Assembly (NCBI RefSeq): GCF_027568475.1
Contig: NZ_JANKZG010000003.1
Coordinates: 1 to 64,000, forward strand
Length of the DNA: 64,000 nucleotides
Reading direction: 5' to 3'
Source: Acinetobacter sp. HY1485
GTDB taxonomy: Bacteria; Pseudomonadota; Gammaproteobacteria; Pseudomonadales; Moraxellaceae
In this document: positions 40,327 to 49,731 of the stretch, piece by piece
Position numbering within the stretch: position 1 is the first letter of the stretch
Layout: every line of letters begins with the position of its first letter
The notes under the pieces: model-generated
What the model was told of the DNA's origin: nothing
Database searches by the model: none
The model's input: only the letters and a program-made list of their open reading frames with translations
Translations under genes and position numbers: made by a program

Positions 40327-41151
40327 ATGAACCACACTTACGAAGCTCCACGCCGTTTGATTAAAACACAAGAAGAGATTGAGAAAATGCGTGTGGCGGG
40401 GCGTTTGGCGGCAGAAGTGCTTGATATGATTAAACCTCATATTAAGGCTGGCGTAAGCACCCTAGAATTAGATACGATTTGTCATGATTACATTGTCAAT
40501 GTACAAGAAGCAATTCCTGCATGTTTGGGCTACGGTGGTGCACCAGGACGTCCTGCATTTCAACATACAATTTGTACATCGGTTAACCATGTGGTTTGTC
40601 ATGGCATTCCATCTGAAAATAAAATCTTAAAAAATGGCGATATTTTAAATATTGATGTCACTGTAATTAAAGATGGTTACCATGGCGACACCAATATGAT
40701 GTATGTAATTGGTGGTGAAACTTCTATTTTAGCAGACCGTCTATGCAAAGTTGCTCAAGAAGCGATGTATCGCGGTATTGCAGCTGTAAAGCCAGGTGCA
40801 TATATTGGTGATGTCGGTGCAGTCATTCAGCAGTATGTAGAATCTGAACGTTTCAGTGTTGTACGTGAATATTGCGGACATGGTATTGGAACAGTATTCC
40901 ATGACGAACCGCAAGTTTTACACTATGGTAAAAAGAATACAGGCATGCGTTTAGAAGCAGGCATGACATTTACAATTGAACCGATGGTCAATGCAGGCGT
41001 ATGGCAAACTAAAACGCTTGGTGATAAATGGACAGTTGTCACCAAAGATCATAAATTATCAGCACAATACGAACACACGTTGTTAGTAACTGAAACAGGG
41101 GTAGAGATTTTAACCGCTCGCCCCGAAGAAGATTTATCTCGCTTTAAATAA
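40327..41151 (+). CDS. map: Methionine aminopeptidase, type I
   Basis: 274 residues from the ATG at 40327; upstream extension overlaps rpsB and is rejected. Metal ligands are in NIDVTVIKDGYHGDTNMMYV (two Asp), EYCGHGIGTVFHDEP (His) and FTIEPMVNAG (Glu), with the last Glu in AQYEHTLLVTE. It removes the initiator Met. Divergent from rpsB as in many gammaproteobacteria. Confidence 0.97.
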   Translation: MNHTYEAPRRLIKTQEEIEKMRVAGRLAAEVLDMIKPHIKAGVSTLELDTICHDYIVNVQEAIPACLGYGGAPGRPAFQHTICTSVNHVVCHGIPSENKILKNGDILNIDVTVIKDGYHGDTNMMYVIGGETSILADRLCKVAQEAMYRGIAAVKPGAYIGDVGAVIQQYVESERFSVVREYCGHGIGTVFHDEPQVLHYGKKNTGMRLEAGMTFTIEPMVNAGVWQTKTLGDKWTVVTKDHKLSAQYEHTLLVTETGVEILTARPEEDLSRFK

Positions 41152-41153
41152 GT

Positions 41154-41188
41154 AAAAAAAGAGACTGCATAAGCAGTCTCTTTTTTTT
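41154..41188. terminator. Bidirectional terminator between map and nitroreductase gene
   Basis: GAGACTGC-ATAA-GCAGTCTC with A and T runs on the two sides. Confidence 0.92.
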
Positions 41189-41780
41189 ATTCAAATGTTT
41201 TAAAACGTTGCTCATCTTGCATGAATTCTTTTTCACCTGCAGGCGCTTCAATAGAACCGAAAACAAGCTGTGCACGTAGTTTCCAAGAATGAGGGACATC
41301 AAAAACTTGTGCCGTTTCTTCATCAATAATAGGATTATAATGCTGTAAAGATGCACCAATCTTTTCTTCTGATAGTGCTGTCCATACTGCAAATTGGGCA
41401 ATTGCACTTGAATGCTCAGACCAAACAGGAAAATTATCTGCATAAGCAGTAAATTGCTCTTGTAAATTTTTTACAATATCTTGGTCTTCGTAAAATAAAA
41501 CCGTACCCTTACCTGCTGCAAAACTTGCAATTTTTTTAGCTGTTCCTTCAAAGGCATTTTCTGGCACTAATTTCTGTAATGTATTTTTTACAATATCCCA
41601 AAATTTTTGATGTGATTCATCAAATAAAATTACTGCACGAGATGATTGTGAGTTAAATGCAGATGGGCTCAAGCGAATTGCTTTTTTAATTAATATTTCT
41701 ATTTCTTGATTACTTTGATTAACTTGAGAACCAATATTATAAATTGTACGACGATTTTCAATTTCTTGAATAAATGACAT
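41187..41780 (-). CDS. Nitroreductase family protein
   Basis: 197 residues from the ATG at 41780 (GGAGCAG upstream; the frame opens at a GTG at 41792). It shows ENRRTIYNIG, RLSPSAFNSQSSRAVIL and a C-terminal SWKLRAQLVFGSIEAPAGEK, the pattern of small FMN-dependent nitroreductases of the HBN1-like group. It likely reduces nitro or quinone compounds; the physiological substrate is unknown. Confidence 0.87.
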   Translation of the reverse strand: MSFIQEIENRRTIYNIGSQVNQSNQEIEILIKKAIRLSPSAFNSQSSRAVILFDESHQKFWDIVKNTLQKLVPENAFEGTAKKIASFAAGKGTVLFYEDQDIVKNLQEQFTAYADNFPVWSEHSSAIAQFAVWTALSEEKIGASLQHYNPIIDEETAQVFDVPHSWKLRAQLVFGSIEAPAGEKEFMQDEQRFKTFE

Positions 41781-41885
41781 AAACTGCTCCACAGTTATTA
41801 TTTTAACTGTTTTAGTCTAGGTGATTTATAGCCAAGAACAAACCTACTCTCTTCAACACTGTGTCCTATTTTTGCAATCATATGT

Positions 41886-41912
41886 AAAAAGCCAATCTAA
41901 AAAAGATTGGCT
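41886..41912 (-). terminator. Terminator of ftsY
   Basis: AGCCAATCT (41890-41898) with AGATTGGCT (41904-41912), T-run on the minus strand. Confidence 0.88.
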
Positions 41913-41925
41913 CTCGCTTTAAAGT

Positions 41926-42999
41926 TTATTTATCTGATTCAAATAATGCAGCAACAAACGATTTTGCAGAGAATGGTCTTAAATCGTCAATTTTTTCACC
42001 CACGCCTATAAAGCGTATAGGTACATGTGTACGACTTGCAATATTAAACAAGACACCACCTTTTGCCGTGCCATCTAATTTGGTAATGGTTATACCTGTT
42101 AAACCAACTGCCTGATCAAATTCTTGCACTTGGTTAATTGCATTTTGACCCGTCCCTGCATCAACCACAAGCATAATTTCATGCGGTGCAGTACCATCAA
42201 TTTTTTGCATTACACGCTTAACTTTTTTAAGCTCTTCCATTAAGTTACTTTTGTTGTGCAAACGCCCTGCCGTGTCAGCAATCAGTACATCAACACCTTT
42301 TGCACGCGCACTTTCAAACGCATCAAAAATAACAGAAGCACTGTCAGAGCCATGTCCTTGTGCAACTACTGGAATGTTATTACGCTCACCCCAAATTTGA
42401 AGTTGTTCTGTCGCTGCTGCACGGAAAGTATCACCCGCCGCGAGCATGACTTTTTTACCTTCACCTTGTAAACGCTTTGCTAATTTACCAATGGTTGTCG
42501 TTTTACCCACACCATTTACACCTACCATCAGAATTACGTATGGTGTTTTATTGGTATCAATATGCAAAGGTTTTACACGCGGTGCAAGCAGTGCCACTAA
42601 TTCTTCTTGCAATGCTTTATATAAAGCATGCGAATAAATTAAATCACCACGTGCGGTACGCTCTGTTAGATTAGCAATAATTGTTTTTGTTGCTTCTACA
42701 CCAATATCTGCAACTAATAATTGTTCTTCTACTTCTTCTAAAAGTTCATCATCAATTTCTTTTCCACCAATCAGAATATTGACCATTCCGTCTGTAAAAC
42801 TTTTACGTGTTTTGGTCAAACCTTCTTTCATGCGTCCAAAAAAACCGCCCGATTTTGGCTGTTCTTGTATTTCTTGTGGCTCCGAAGGTGTTTCTACAAT
42901 AGGAACATTAACCACAGGTAGACTGGGTAATGTCACATCGTCGTCACTTACCTCTGTATCAATTAGAAATTTATTGGACACATTTTTTTGGTCTTGCAT
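41926..42999 (-). CDS. ftsY: Signal recognition particle receptor FtsY
   Basis: 357 residues. The acidic N-terminal A-domain is short. The NG domain has VGVNGVGKTTTIGKLAKRLQ (G1), DTFRAAATEQLQ, DTAGRLHNKSNLMEEL and TKLDGTAKGG. It docks ribosome-SRP complexes at the membrane. Confidence 0.97.
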   Translation of the reverse strand: MQDQKNVSNKFLIDTEVSDDDVTLPSLPVVNVPIVETPSEPQEIQEQPKSGGFFGRMKEGLTKTRKSFTDGMVNILIGGKEIDDELLEEVEEQLLVADIGVEATKTIIANLTERTARGDLIYSHALYKALQEELVALLAPRVKPLHIDTNKTPYVILMVGVNGVGKTTTIGKLAKRLQGEGKKVMLAAGDTFRAAATEQLQIWGERNNIPVVAQGHGSDSASVIFDAFESARAKGVDVLIADTAGRLHNKSNLMEELKKVKRVMQKIDGTAPHEIMLVVDAGTGQNAINQVQEFDQAVGLTGITITKLDGTAKGGVLFNIASRTHVPIRFIGVGEKIDDLRPFSAKSFVAALFESDK

Positions 43000-43072
43000 G
43001 CTAATCCCTTGAGAAACAGTGCATCATAGAAAAATAAAATTTTAACATATTCAGCAGATTAATTCTTATGTT

Positions 43073-43375
43073 TTACTTGATACGGTTTGGGTCTAATGCA
43101 GGATAAGTTTGGATATTTTTCTTTTCATATTGATAGGCATGAACCACTTGAAAATACTGTTTTTTATTCACTAACGATTGTGATAAAACTTGTTTTGCTA
43201 AGGTCTGTGTTTTAGGCAACTCCACTTGCTGAGATAATGCATGAATTTGTTGTAACTGTGCAGAACTCACAGAAGATTTTAAAATAACGTAAGAAAAGAC
43301 CATAACAATAAGTATAAATGATATTGTTATAAAATTTGGCACATAAGTTTGCCAATCTTGTTTTAAATTTAGCAT
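43073..43375 (-). CDS. Single-span membrane protein (100 aa)
   Basis: The ATG at 43375 (GGTTGGTC upstream) is preferred to the frame opening at 43393. MLNLKQDWQTYVPNFITISF then ILIVMVFSYVILKSS is one span near the N-terminus, followed by a Gln/Leu-rich periplasmic part. No family recognised. Confidence 0.65.
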   Translation of the reverse strand: MLNLKQDWQTYVPNFITISFILIVMVFSYVILKSSVSSAQLQQIHALSQQVELPKTQTLAKQVLSQSLVNKKQYFQVVHAYQYEKKNIQTYPALDPNRIK

Positions 43376-43443
43376 GACCAACCTCAATTTCAACCAAGTT
43401 TATGTTGATCATGCCGATAGTACAATACCGATTTTGTGAAGGC

Positions 43444-43812
43444 TTATGTAGTTGCTGTAATTGTACTCACAAATGTGAAATACAACACACCTGCCACTAA
43501 AATGAGTGCAAGTAACAATACAAAAATACTTACACCTTTTTCAGCATGTGGTGGGTGAATAGGATCATCAACTGCTAGCTTTTCCAGCTCTGCATTATAA
43601 ATATGATAGAATTCACTTTGCGTTTGTGTATCAAGTACACGCGTAAAGGTTGCAATTTTGGCACGTTGTTTAATACCAATATCGCCTATACGGGCTTCTT
43701 GATGATAAATCGCTTCATGTAGTTGTTTACGGTGATATTTCGCCAATGCCTTAATTTGTTCTATATTTAAAGGCAAGTCAAAATTGAAACCATCTATTGT
43801 TGCTGTGTTCAT
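43444..43812 (-). CDS. C-terminally anchored membrane protein (122 aa)
   Basis: A cytoplasmic helical N-terminal part (LNIEQIKALAKYHRKQLHEA) and a single span near the end (VSIFVLLLALILVAGVLYFT). No family recognised. Gene order is alone between two short membrane genes. Confidence 0.68.
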   Translation of the reverse strand: MNTATIDGFNFDLPLNIEQIKALAKYHRKQLHEAIYHQEARIGDIGIKQRAKIATFTRVLDTQTQSEFYHIYNAELEKLAVDDPIHPPHAEKGVSIFVLLLALILVAGVLYFTFVSTITATT

Positions 43813-44030
43813 ATTTTTACCTTTGACGTCCGTTTTTATTTTCTATCTTTTTAACATAAAACCTATTGTGTTTGCATATTAATCATGTAAACTTGAAAAA
43901 TACTCAAACAACCTTATTGTTAGGTTGACACATTCATTTGAATGTAATAATAGTTTAACACAATTTAGTTAAACTAAAAATGAAGATGCTAGAGATATCT
44001 TCTAATCATAATTAGAATAAGGAGCTTAAT

Positions 44031-44264
44031 ATGATTCAACAATTCTCTCACCACGACTTAGAACACGTTTACGCAACTGCGGTAAACACAATTCACTCGC
44101 AAATGAATTTTTCAGATGCGGTAACTGATTTAGAAAATGCTGCTCGTGCAGGACATGGTAAAGCTGCTCTATTTTTAGCAGAACTTTATAACCAAGGTTT
44201 CCGTGTAGAGCGTGATAGTTTAAAAGCGCAATACTGGCAAAAAATGGCAACTATGCGTGCATAA
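44031..44264 (+). CDS. Sel1-like repeat protein (77 aa)
   Basis: AVTDLENAARAGHGKAALFL then AELYNQGFRVERDSLKAQYW matches one Sel1-like/TPR repeat (A-A-x-x-G-...-A-x-x-L-a-x-x-Y...G). Preceded by AAGGAGC. Its partner is unknown. Confidence 0.75.
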   Translation: MIQQFSHHDLEHVYATAVNTIHSQMNFSDAVTDLENAARAGHGKAALFLAELYNQGFRVERDSLKAQYWQKMATMRA

Positions 44265-44267
44265 TAA

Positions 44268-44293
44268 AACGTCACTTAGGTGGCGTTTTTTAT
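44268..44293 (+). terminator. Terminator of the Sel1-like gene
   Basis: AACGTCAC-TTAG-GTGGCGTT (one G-T pair) followed by a T-run. The AT-rich 44294-44560 that follows holds no gene I can support. Confidence 0.85.
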
Positions 44294-44560
44294 GCTTCAA
44301 TTAAACTGAAACCAATATATATTTCTTCTATTTACTGCCAAAATTTCTTCGACAAATTAATACGTCAATTTTCTTTACTGGTTATCTTAATATAGAAATG
44401 CCTACGGAAAAACAAACGTCAAGAATCTTGTTAAATCACTCATCAAAATTAGTGCTATTTATGCACCACTATTTATTTGTATATTTTAAAAAAAAGTGAT
44501 TTAAGCTTTTTTATGCAATTTTAGTCTGCTTTATTCTTAAATAAAAAATAAAGTGTAAAC

Positions 44561-44941
44561 TCATACTTCAATATTATGATTTAAAAATTTTATCCAAAAA
44601 TATCCAACTACAAGCCCTAAACCCACCACAAATAGCATACAAGCCAAATTAATCAGTGCTAATCCATAATCATGGGTTAATGTACCAAAAAGTACTGCAC
44701 AAATTGCAGGCGCAATAGCAGCATTTGAACCTTCTGATACAGTAGGTGTTGCAATTAAGGCAAATAAAATAAGACTTGAAATGGCACAAAATCGTGGATA
44801 AGGCTTGGTAATCCAGTACCAAGCCAATAAAGTCAAAACAACACCGCCTACATAAGCCCCTATAGCAATACTGCCTTCAGGAAAAATATCTAAATAGGAT
44901 AACACCTCATGCAAGATACCTGTGTCTGTATTAAGCACCAC
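44561..44941 (-). CDS. Integral membrane protein (126 aa)
   Basis: Four hydrophobic segments ([40 protein letters not shown]). The GTG at 44941 with GAGGG upstream is a good start; an ATG at 44965 lies inside the ycgL gene and would give 134 residues. No family recognised. Confidence 0.6.
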   Translation of the reverse strand: MVLNTDTGILHEVLSYLDIFPEGSIAIGAYVGGVVLTLLAWYWITKPYPRFCAISSLILFALIATPTVSEGSNAAIAPAICAVLFGTLTHDYGLALINLACMLFVVGLGLVVGYFWIKFLNHNIEV

Positions 44942-45230
44942 GTAAGCCCTCTGGTGCCACAGCATTCGGATTAATCAATCCTTCTGGTGGCATTTGAATA
45001 AAGTAACCACGAGTCTGTAGCGAATCTAAAACGTGTAATACATTCACACGTGCTAGTTTTCGCTGTTCATGCAATTCAAGTTGCATAACAAAAGTTGCAC
45101 GTCCAAATGCTTGTCGCATTGCTTCAGGTATCAGAGAAAGTGCATCTTCATGTTTTTCTTGCGATGGATCACGCGGTACATAAAGGTACATCTCATCTTT
45201 TTTACTTGAACGATAAATATCACAATGCAT
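44931..45230 (-). CDS. ycgL: YcgL-domain protein
   Basis: 99 residues. [20 protein letters not shown] then [15 protein letters not shown] and [20 protein letters not shown] are the YcgL (DUF709) signatures. Function unclear; it commonly sits next to rnd, as here (18 bp downstream). Confidence 0.92.
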   Translation of the reverse strand: MHCDIYRSSKKDEMYLYVPRDPSQEKHEDALSLIPEAMRQAFGRATFVMQLELHEQRKLARVNVLHVLDSLQTRGYFIQMPPEGLINPNAVAPEGLRGA

Positions 45231-45248
45231 AAATCAAACTCTTTTAAA

Positions 45249-46394
45249 TTATTTACGAATCTTCATTTGTTGCGCTAAGTTTTGACTATCTTGCTGTAAC
45301 AAATTTAGGAGTGGTTGCGTTAATAACGAATAACGCCACCCTGTTAAATAGCTTGGTAATAAGGATATATCATCTTGCTGTAAAACAACATAATGATATA
45401 AGTCATTCATCCATTTTTTTCGCATCAAAATAGGTTTGGGAATTTGTGTTTGAGCAACAACTTTATCAATAGTTGCATCTAATTCTTGTGCAATATGCTG
45501 AGATACAAATTTAATTGGACGTGCAATTGTTTGTGGCCAATGTTCTTTTTCTGGTAAAAATTTTAATAGATCTAAAATTACTTTGCCATGCTCACGAATC
45601 ACATTTGGGCGAATGCCTTTAATATTTGCAAGCTGAAAATGGTTACGCGGATTTTTCTCTACCAAATCAATAATCGTGGCATTTTTTAAAATAAAACTAC
45701 GTGGTACATTTAAAGCACGTACAATCTGTTCACGCCATAATGTGACCTGTTGAATTTGCATAAGCTGACGGCGAGAATGACGATAATTTGCAACATCTTT
45801 ATAAAGATCTGGTGCAGGTGTTTTTGTTGCAATTTCTTTTGTTAAACTGGCACAGTCTTCTAATACATAACTGAGAATATTTTTGTCATTAAGTTGCTTT
45901 TGCAATGCTTGCGCTAAGGCAGGCAAATATTCTACATCGTTGGCTGCATACGTTAGCTGTTCATTTGTGAGTGGTCTTGCTAACCAATCTGAACGTGTTT
46001 GATCTTTCTCAATTTCAATATTTAAAATTTGCTTTAAAGCATTTTGATAACTGACTTGCAAGCCGTAACCTAAAAATGCCATTGCAACTTGCGTATCAAA
46101 TACATTAGACAAATAATCTATATCTGCATAATGGTAAATTAGGTCAATATCTTCACTACATGCATGAAAAATAGTTTGTTTTGCGCCTTTTATTTTTTGC
46201 CAAAATAAAGAAAAATCTAAAGAAACACCATCAAGTAAATAGGCTTTTTCTTGGAGATTAATTTGAAATACACCGAGTTTTGGCCATAAAGTATCAACTT
46301 TTATAAATTCACTATCTAAAGCATACGTGTCTTGTAAACTCATTTGCGCAAGTACATTGGCAAATTCGTGTGGATACTGAATAAATTGATACAT
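45249..46394 (-). CDS. rnd: Ribonuclease D
   Basis: 381 residues, close to the E. coli length. DEDDy exonuclease motifs: TYALDSEFIKVDTLWP (Asp, Glu), HACSEDIDLIYHY (Asp) and TYAANDVEYLPALA (Tyr, Asp). An HRDC region follows at ~210-290. It trims tRNA 3' ends. Confidence 0.95.
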   Translation of the reverse strand: MYQFIQYPHEFANVLAQMSLQDTYALDSEFIKVDTLWPKLGVFQINLQEKAYLLDGVSLDFSLFWQKIKGAKQTIFHACSEDIDLIYHYADIDYLSNVFDTQVAMAFLGYGLQVSYQNALKQILNIEIEKDQTRSDWLARPLTNEQLTYAANDVEYLPALAQALQKQLNDKNILSYVLEDCASLTKEIATKTPAPDLYKDVANYRHSRRQLMQIQQVTLWREQIVRALNVPRSFILKNATIIDLVEKNPRNHFQLANIKGIRPNVIREHGKVILDLLKFLPEKEHWPQTIARPIKFVSQHIAQELDATIDKVVAQTQIPKPILMRKKWMNDLYHYVVLQQDDISLLPSYLTGWRYSLLTQPLLNLLQQDSQNLAQQMKIRK

Positions 46395-46539
46395 GTCGAT
46401 AAAAAACGCCTATAAAGAAACAAAGTGCATCACTTAATGATAAGTAGACGCTTATATAACTTAAATTATCCCCTAATTTTCTAATTTTTCACATGGTTAA
46501 ATGGTTTTTTATTAGACCAACTCGTTAAAAATTACAAAT

Positions 46540-47136
46540 TTATTTAAATTGCATACGGTTATGAAACGCTTGACTGAGTGTATGGCTGTCTACGTACTCT
46601 AATTCGCCACCTTGAGGAACGCCTTGTGCGATTCGCGTCATTTGCACAGGAAAATGCTTACACGCTTCTAATAAATAATGTGCCGTTGCCTGCCCTTCTA
46701 CTGTCGCATTGGTTGCTAAAATCACCTCTTTAATGTGATGATCTTTTAAACGCTCTATAAATGCAGGAATTCCAATTTCTTCAGGTCCGATCCCATCTAA
46801 AGGTGACAAATGCCCACCTAACACATGATACTTACCACCAAAACTACCACTTTGTTCAATTGCAAGAACATCAGCAGGCGATTCAACGACGCATATCAAC
46901 GTATCATCGCGGGTGGGTGATGCACAGATATCACAAATATCATTTTCCGTTAGAGAATGACAGATCTGACATGCATGAATATAGTTTGCTGCTTCACTAA
47001 GTGCATGTGCAAGCCCTACAGCACCTTGTCTATTTTTCATTACAAGATGAAGTGCCATACGTTGAGCCGATTTTGGCCCAACGCTGGGTAAAACTCGCAA
47101 TGCTTGTACCAATTGTTCAAAACGTTGGCTAAACAT
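46540..47136 (-). CDS. recR: Recombination mediator RecR
   Basis: 198 residues. LRVLPSVGPKSAQRMALHLV (helix-hairpin-helix), Cys4 zinc site CQICHSLTENDICDICASPT, Toprim CVVESPADVLAIEQSGSFGG. Works with RecFO in loading RecA at gaps. Downstream of ybaB, 12 bp gap. Confidence 0.97.
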   Translation of the reverse strand: MFSQRFEQLVQALRVLPSVGPKSAQRMALHLVMKNRQGAVGLAHALSEAANYIHACQICHSLTENDICDICASPTRDDTLICVVESPADVLAIEQSGSFGGKYHVLGGHLSPLDGIGPEEIGIPAFIERLKDHHIKEVILATNATVEGQATAHYLLEACKHFPVQMTRIAQGVPQGGELEYVDSHTLSQAFHNRMQFK

Positions 47137-47148
47137 GCAATTTTTTCC

Positions 47149-47481
47149 TTAGAACATTCCTGCTAGACCTGGTGGTAATCCCATACCAGAGTTTGCAGAT
47201 TTCATTTTTTCTTCCGAAATTTCTTCTGCCTGACGTGATGCATCATTCATTGCCGCAGCAATAAGATCTTCAATCATATCAGCATCATCTTGTAATAACT
47301 CAGGGTTAATTTCGATGCGTTTTACCACATGACGACATGTCATTGTCACTTTAACTAAACCACCGCCTGCTTCGGCACTTACTTCTGTTTGTGCAAGCTC
47401 TTCTTTTGCCTTTTTGGCATTGGCTTCTACTTCTTTTTGCATGCGCTGTGCTTGCTGCATCAACATATTGATATTCATCAA
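47149..47481 (-). CDS. ybaB: YbaB/EbfC nucleoid-associated protein
   Basis: 110 residues. [20 protein letters not shown] then [20 protein letters not shown], typical YbaB. Binds DNA as a dimer. In an operon with recR, the usual pairing (dnaX is absent here). Confidence 0.95.
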   Translation of the reverse strand: MMNINMLMQQAQRMQKEVEANAKKAKEELAQTEVSAEAGGGLVKVTMTCRHVVKRIEINPELLQDDADMIEDLIAAAMNDASRQAEEISEEKMKSANSGMGLPPGLAGMF

Positions 47482-47491
47482 TCAATACTCC

Positions 47492-48664
47492 TTAAATTAA
47501 ATCTAAACCACGAGATAAGTCGGCAATAATATCACGAATGTCCTCAAGACCGACAGACACACGCACTAAACCTTCTTTAATGCCTGCTGCTTCTTTAGCT
47601 TCTGGAGACAATTTGCCGTGTGTTGTGGTTGCTGGGTGTGAAATTGTTGATTTCACATCACCTAAATTTCCTGTAATCGAAATAAACTGCGTGCTATCAA
47701 TAATTTTCCATGCAGCTTCACGCTCACCTTCTACCTCAAACGATACAATACCACCAAAACCTTGCTGTTGTTTTTTTGCAAGTTCATGTCCTGGATGTGT
47801 TGGCAACCCTGAATAATAAACTTTGGTTACTTTAGGATGTGCTTCTAACCATTCAGCAAGTTGCTGTGCGCCTTGAGAATGTGCATTCATGCGTAAACGT
47901 AATGTTTCCAATCCTTTTAAGAAGACCCATGCATTAAATGGACTCATAGATGGCCCTAAGGTACGCACCACACCAAACACATCCTCTAATAGATCATGCT
48001 TTCCAACGACAGCACCACCCAAAGCACGCCCTTGCCCATCAATGTATTTGGTTGCTGAATATACAATTAAGTCTGCACCAAACTTAATCGGTTGTTGTAA
48101 AACAGGCGTACAAAATGTGTTATCTACCACCAATAATGCATCATGTGCATGTGCTAAATTTGCCAAAGCTTGAATATCAGCAACCACTGCAAGTGGGTTT
48201 GACGGCGATTCAATAAATAGCATTTTTGTATTTGGACGGATTAACGATTGCCATGCGTTTAAATCTGTCAAATCAACAAAATCAACCTCTACACCAAACT
48301 TACAAATATAGCGTTCAAATAACCCAACAGTGGAGCCAAATACATCACGCGAGCAAATAACATGATCACCTGCTTTTAAGTACGCCATCATAACAGCTAA
48401 GATTGCACCCATGCCCGAGCCTGTTGCCACTGCACGCTCTGCTCCATCAAGTGCAGCTAAGCGTTTTTCAAACATAGAAACTGTTGGATTAGTAAAGCGA
48501 GAATAAATATTCCCAACCTCACGTCCTTGAAACTTATCTGCTGCTTCTTGTGCATTTTTATATACAAAAGACGACGTTAAAAAAATTGGTTCGCCATGCT
48601 CCCCTTCAAAAGTACGTTCATGCCCTGTACGAATTGCTAAAGTATCTAAATGATATTGACTCAT
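47492..48664 (-). CDS. metZ: O-succinylhomoserine sulfhydrylase
   Basis: 390 residues from the ATG at 48664 (the frame opens at a GTG at 48673). PLP enzyme with IYSRFTNPTVSMFEKRLAAL, ATGSGMGAILAVMMA and the PLP lysine in YSATKYIDGQGRALGG. Makes homocysteine from O-succinylhomoserine and sulfide. Upstream 48700-48714 holds the dyad TGTGA-TGACT-TCACA, of unknown use. Confidence 0.93.
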   Translation of the reverse strand: MSQYHLDTLAIRTGHERTFEGEHGEPIFLTSSFVYKNAQEAADKFQGREVGNIYSRFTNPTVSMFEKRLAALDGAERAVATGSGMGAILAVMMAYLKAGDHVICSRDVFGSTVGLFERYICKFGVEVDFVDLTDLNAWQSLIRPNTKMLFIESPSNPLAVVADIQALANLAHAHDALLVVDNTFCTPVLQQPIKFGADLIVYSATKYIDGQGRALGGAVVGKHDLLEDVFGVVRTLGPSMSPFNAWVFLKGLETLRLRMNAHSQGAQQLAEWLEAHPKVTKVYYSGLPTHPGHELAKKQQQGFGGIVSFEVEGEREAAWKIIDSTQFISITGNLGDVKSTISHPATTTHGKLSPEAKEAAGIKEGLVRVSVGLEDIRDIIADLSRGLDLI

Positions 48665-48981
48665 CACATCCACTCTGTATTTACATCAATTTTCTTCATT
48701 GTGATGACTTCACATTTAAATGGTCAAGGTAAATCTTGGGAATGTGGAAAAATTCATTAAAATTAAAAAACCATGAAAAAATGCTCAGGTTTTTGTATTA
48801 AAAATACCCAATCCTATTACATTTCTGCTACCAAAGAGCGGTATATACTATTGACTTGATTAAAACAAAAGCATGTTTACCTGTATTTACTCAATTTGTT
48901 TTTTTAATAAAGATACTTTTTGTGATTGAATTTTACACTACAGACCCTCATATTAGATGTATAACTTGATGAGGATACCCC
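48665..48981. other. Intergenic region between divergent metZ and YARHG-like genes
   Basis: 317 bp without a gene. It contains the dyad TGTGA-TGACT-TCACA (48700-48714), 36 bp from the metZ start, and an AT-rich stretch with an imperfect hairpin (AAAAAACC near 48766 with GGTTTTT near 48790). Promoters for both neighbours must lie here; no RNA gene or riboswitch was recognised. Confidence 0.5.
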
Positions 48982-49239
48982 ATGAAAAAGGTACTATGCT
49001 TATTCACCTTGGGTTTATTGAGTGCAAATCTATTTGCTGCACCTGCCCAAACGTGTCAGCAACTTGAAGATGACTACAATCTAATTTATGCATCAAAAGG
49101 CTTTTGTTTTAAAGATCAGGATGCTATTTCTAAATATGGTAACGAAAACTGCCATACCACTAAACCAAAGTTTTCAGAGAAAGAGCAACAACGCCTCGAT
49201 CAAATCAAAACACAGCAAAAAGAACTCAATTGTAAATAA
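48982..49239 (+). CDS. Secreted YARHG-like domain protein (85 aa)
   Basis: Signal peptide MKKVLCLFTLGLLSANLFAA. The mature part has CQQLEDDYNLIYASKGFCFK, resembling the YARHG motif (Y-A-R-x-G-x-x-F), followed by a charged helix. Three or four cysteines suggest disulfides. Periplasmic; role unknown. Confidence 0.75.
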   Translation: MKKVLCLFTLGLLSANLFAAPAQTCQQLEDDYNLIYASKGFCFKDQDAISKYGNENCHTTKPKFSEKEQQRLDQIKTQQKELNCK

Positions 49240-49244
49240 CCCAT

Positions 49245-49277
49245 AGAATGCCTAGAATTATAGGCATTCTTTTTTTG
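49245..49277. terminator. Terminator after the YARHG-like gene
   Basis: AGAATGCCTA and TAGGCATTCT around a 6-nt loop, followed by TTTTTTT. Confidence 0.9.
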
Positions 49278-49281
49278 AGTT

Positions 49282-49701
49282 ATGGATATGACTTACGATA
49301 ATCAAAATATTTTTGCAAAAATTCTTCGTGGTGAAATTCCTGCAATTAAAGTATACGAAGATGAACGCACATTGGCATTTATGGATATTATGCCTCAAGC
49401 CGATGGACATACATTGGTCATTCCAAAAGTACCTGCCACCACACTTTTAGATTTACCTGCGGATGATGCGGCATATACCATTCAAATTGTACAAAAGGTT
49501 GCCCGTGCTATTGAAAAAGCATTAGATACTAAAGGCATTGTACTCATGCAACTCTCTGGTGAGGCAGCAGGACAAACTGTTCCTCATGTGCATTTTCATT
49601 TAGTGCCTAGTTCAATTCATGACATGCGCCAACATGCAGCGCAAATGGGCGATCAAGATAAAATAAAAGCGCTTGCTGAAAAAATCAAACAAGCACTCTA
49701 A
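49282..49701 (+). CDS. HIT-family nucleotide hydrolase
   Basis: 139 residues (or 137 from the second ATG at 49288). NIFAKILRGEIPAIKVYEDE, ADGHTLVIPKVPA and the His triad TVPHVHFHLVP. Probably hydrolyses purine nucleoside phosphoramidates or dinucleotides (Hint type). Confidence 0.92.
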   Translation: MDMTYDNQNIFAKILRGEIPAIKVYEDERTLAFMDIMPQADGHTLVIPKVPATTLLDLPADDAAYTIQIVQKVARAIEKALDTKGIVLMQLSGEAAGQTVPHVHFHLVPSSIHDMRQHAAQMGDQDKIKALAEKIKQAL

Positions 49702-49704
49702 TTT

Positions 49705-49731
49705 AAAGAGGGCAATTACTGCCCTTTTTTT
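49705..49731. terminator. Bidirectional terminator
   Basis: AGGGCA-ATTAC-TGCCCT with flanking A and T runs between the HIT gene and the convergent YidB-like gene. Confidence 0.85.

Noticed and set aside
44293..44560. Small RNA or gene in this gap
   Set aside because: AT-rich with no open frame with a ribosome binding site and no clear hairpin plus T-run beyond the terminator at 44268-44293.
48766..48796. Terminator or small RNA hairpin in the metZ upstream region
   Set aside because: The stem is A/T-only apart from two G-C pairs and the loop is long, so it is not convincing.
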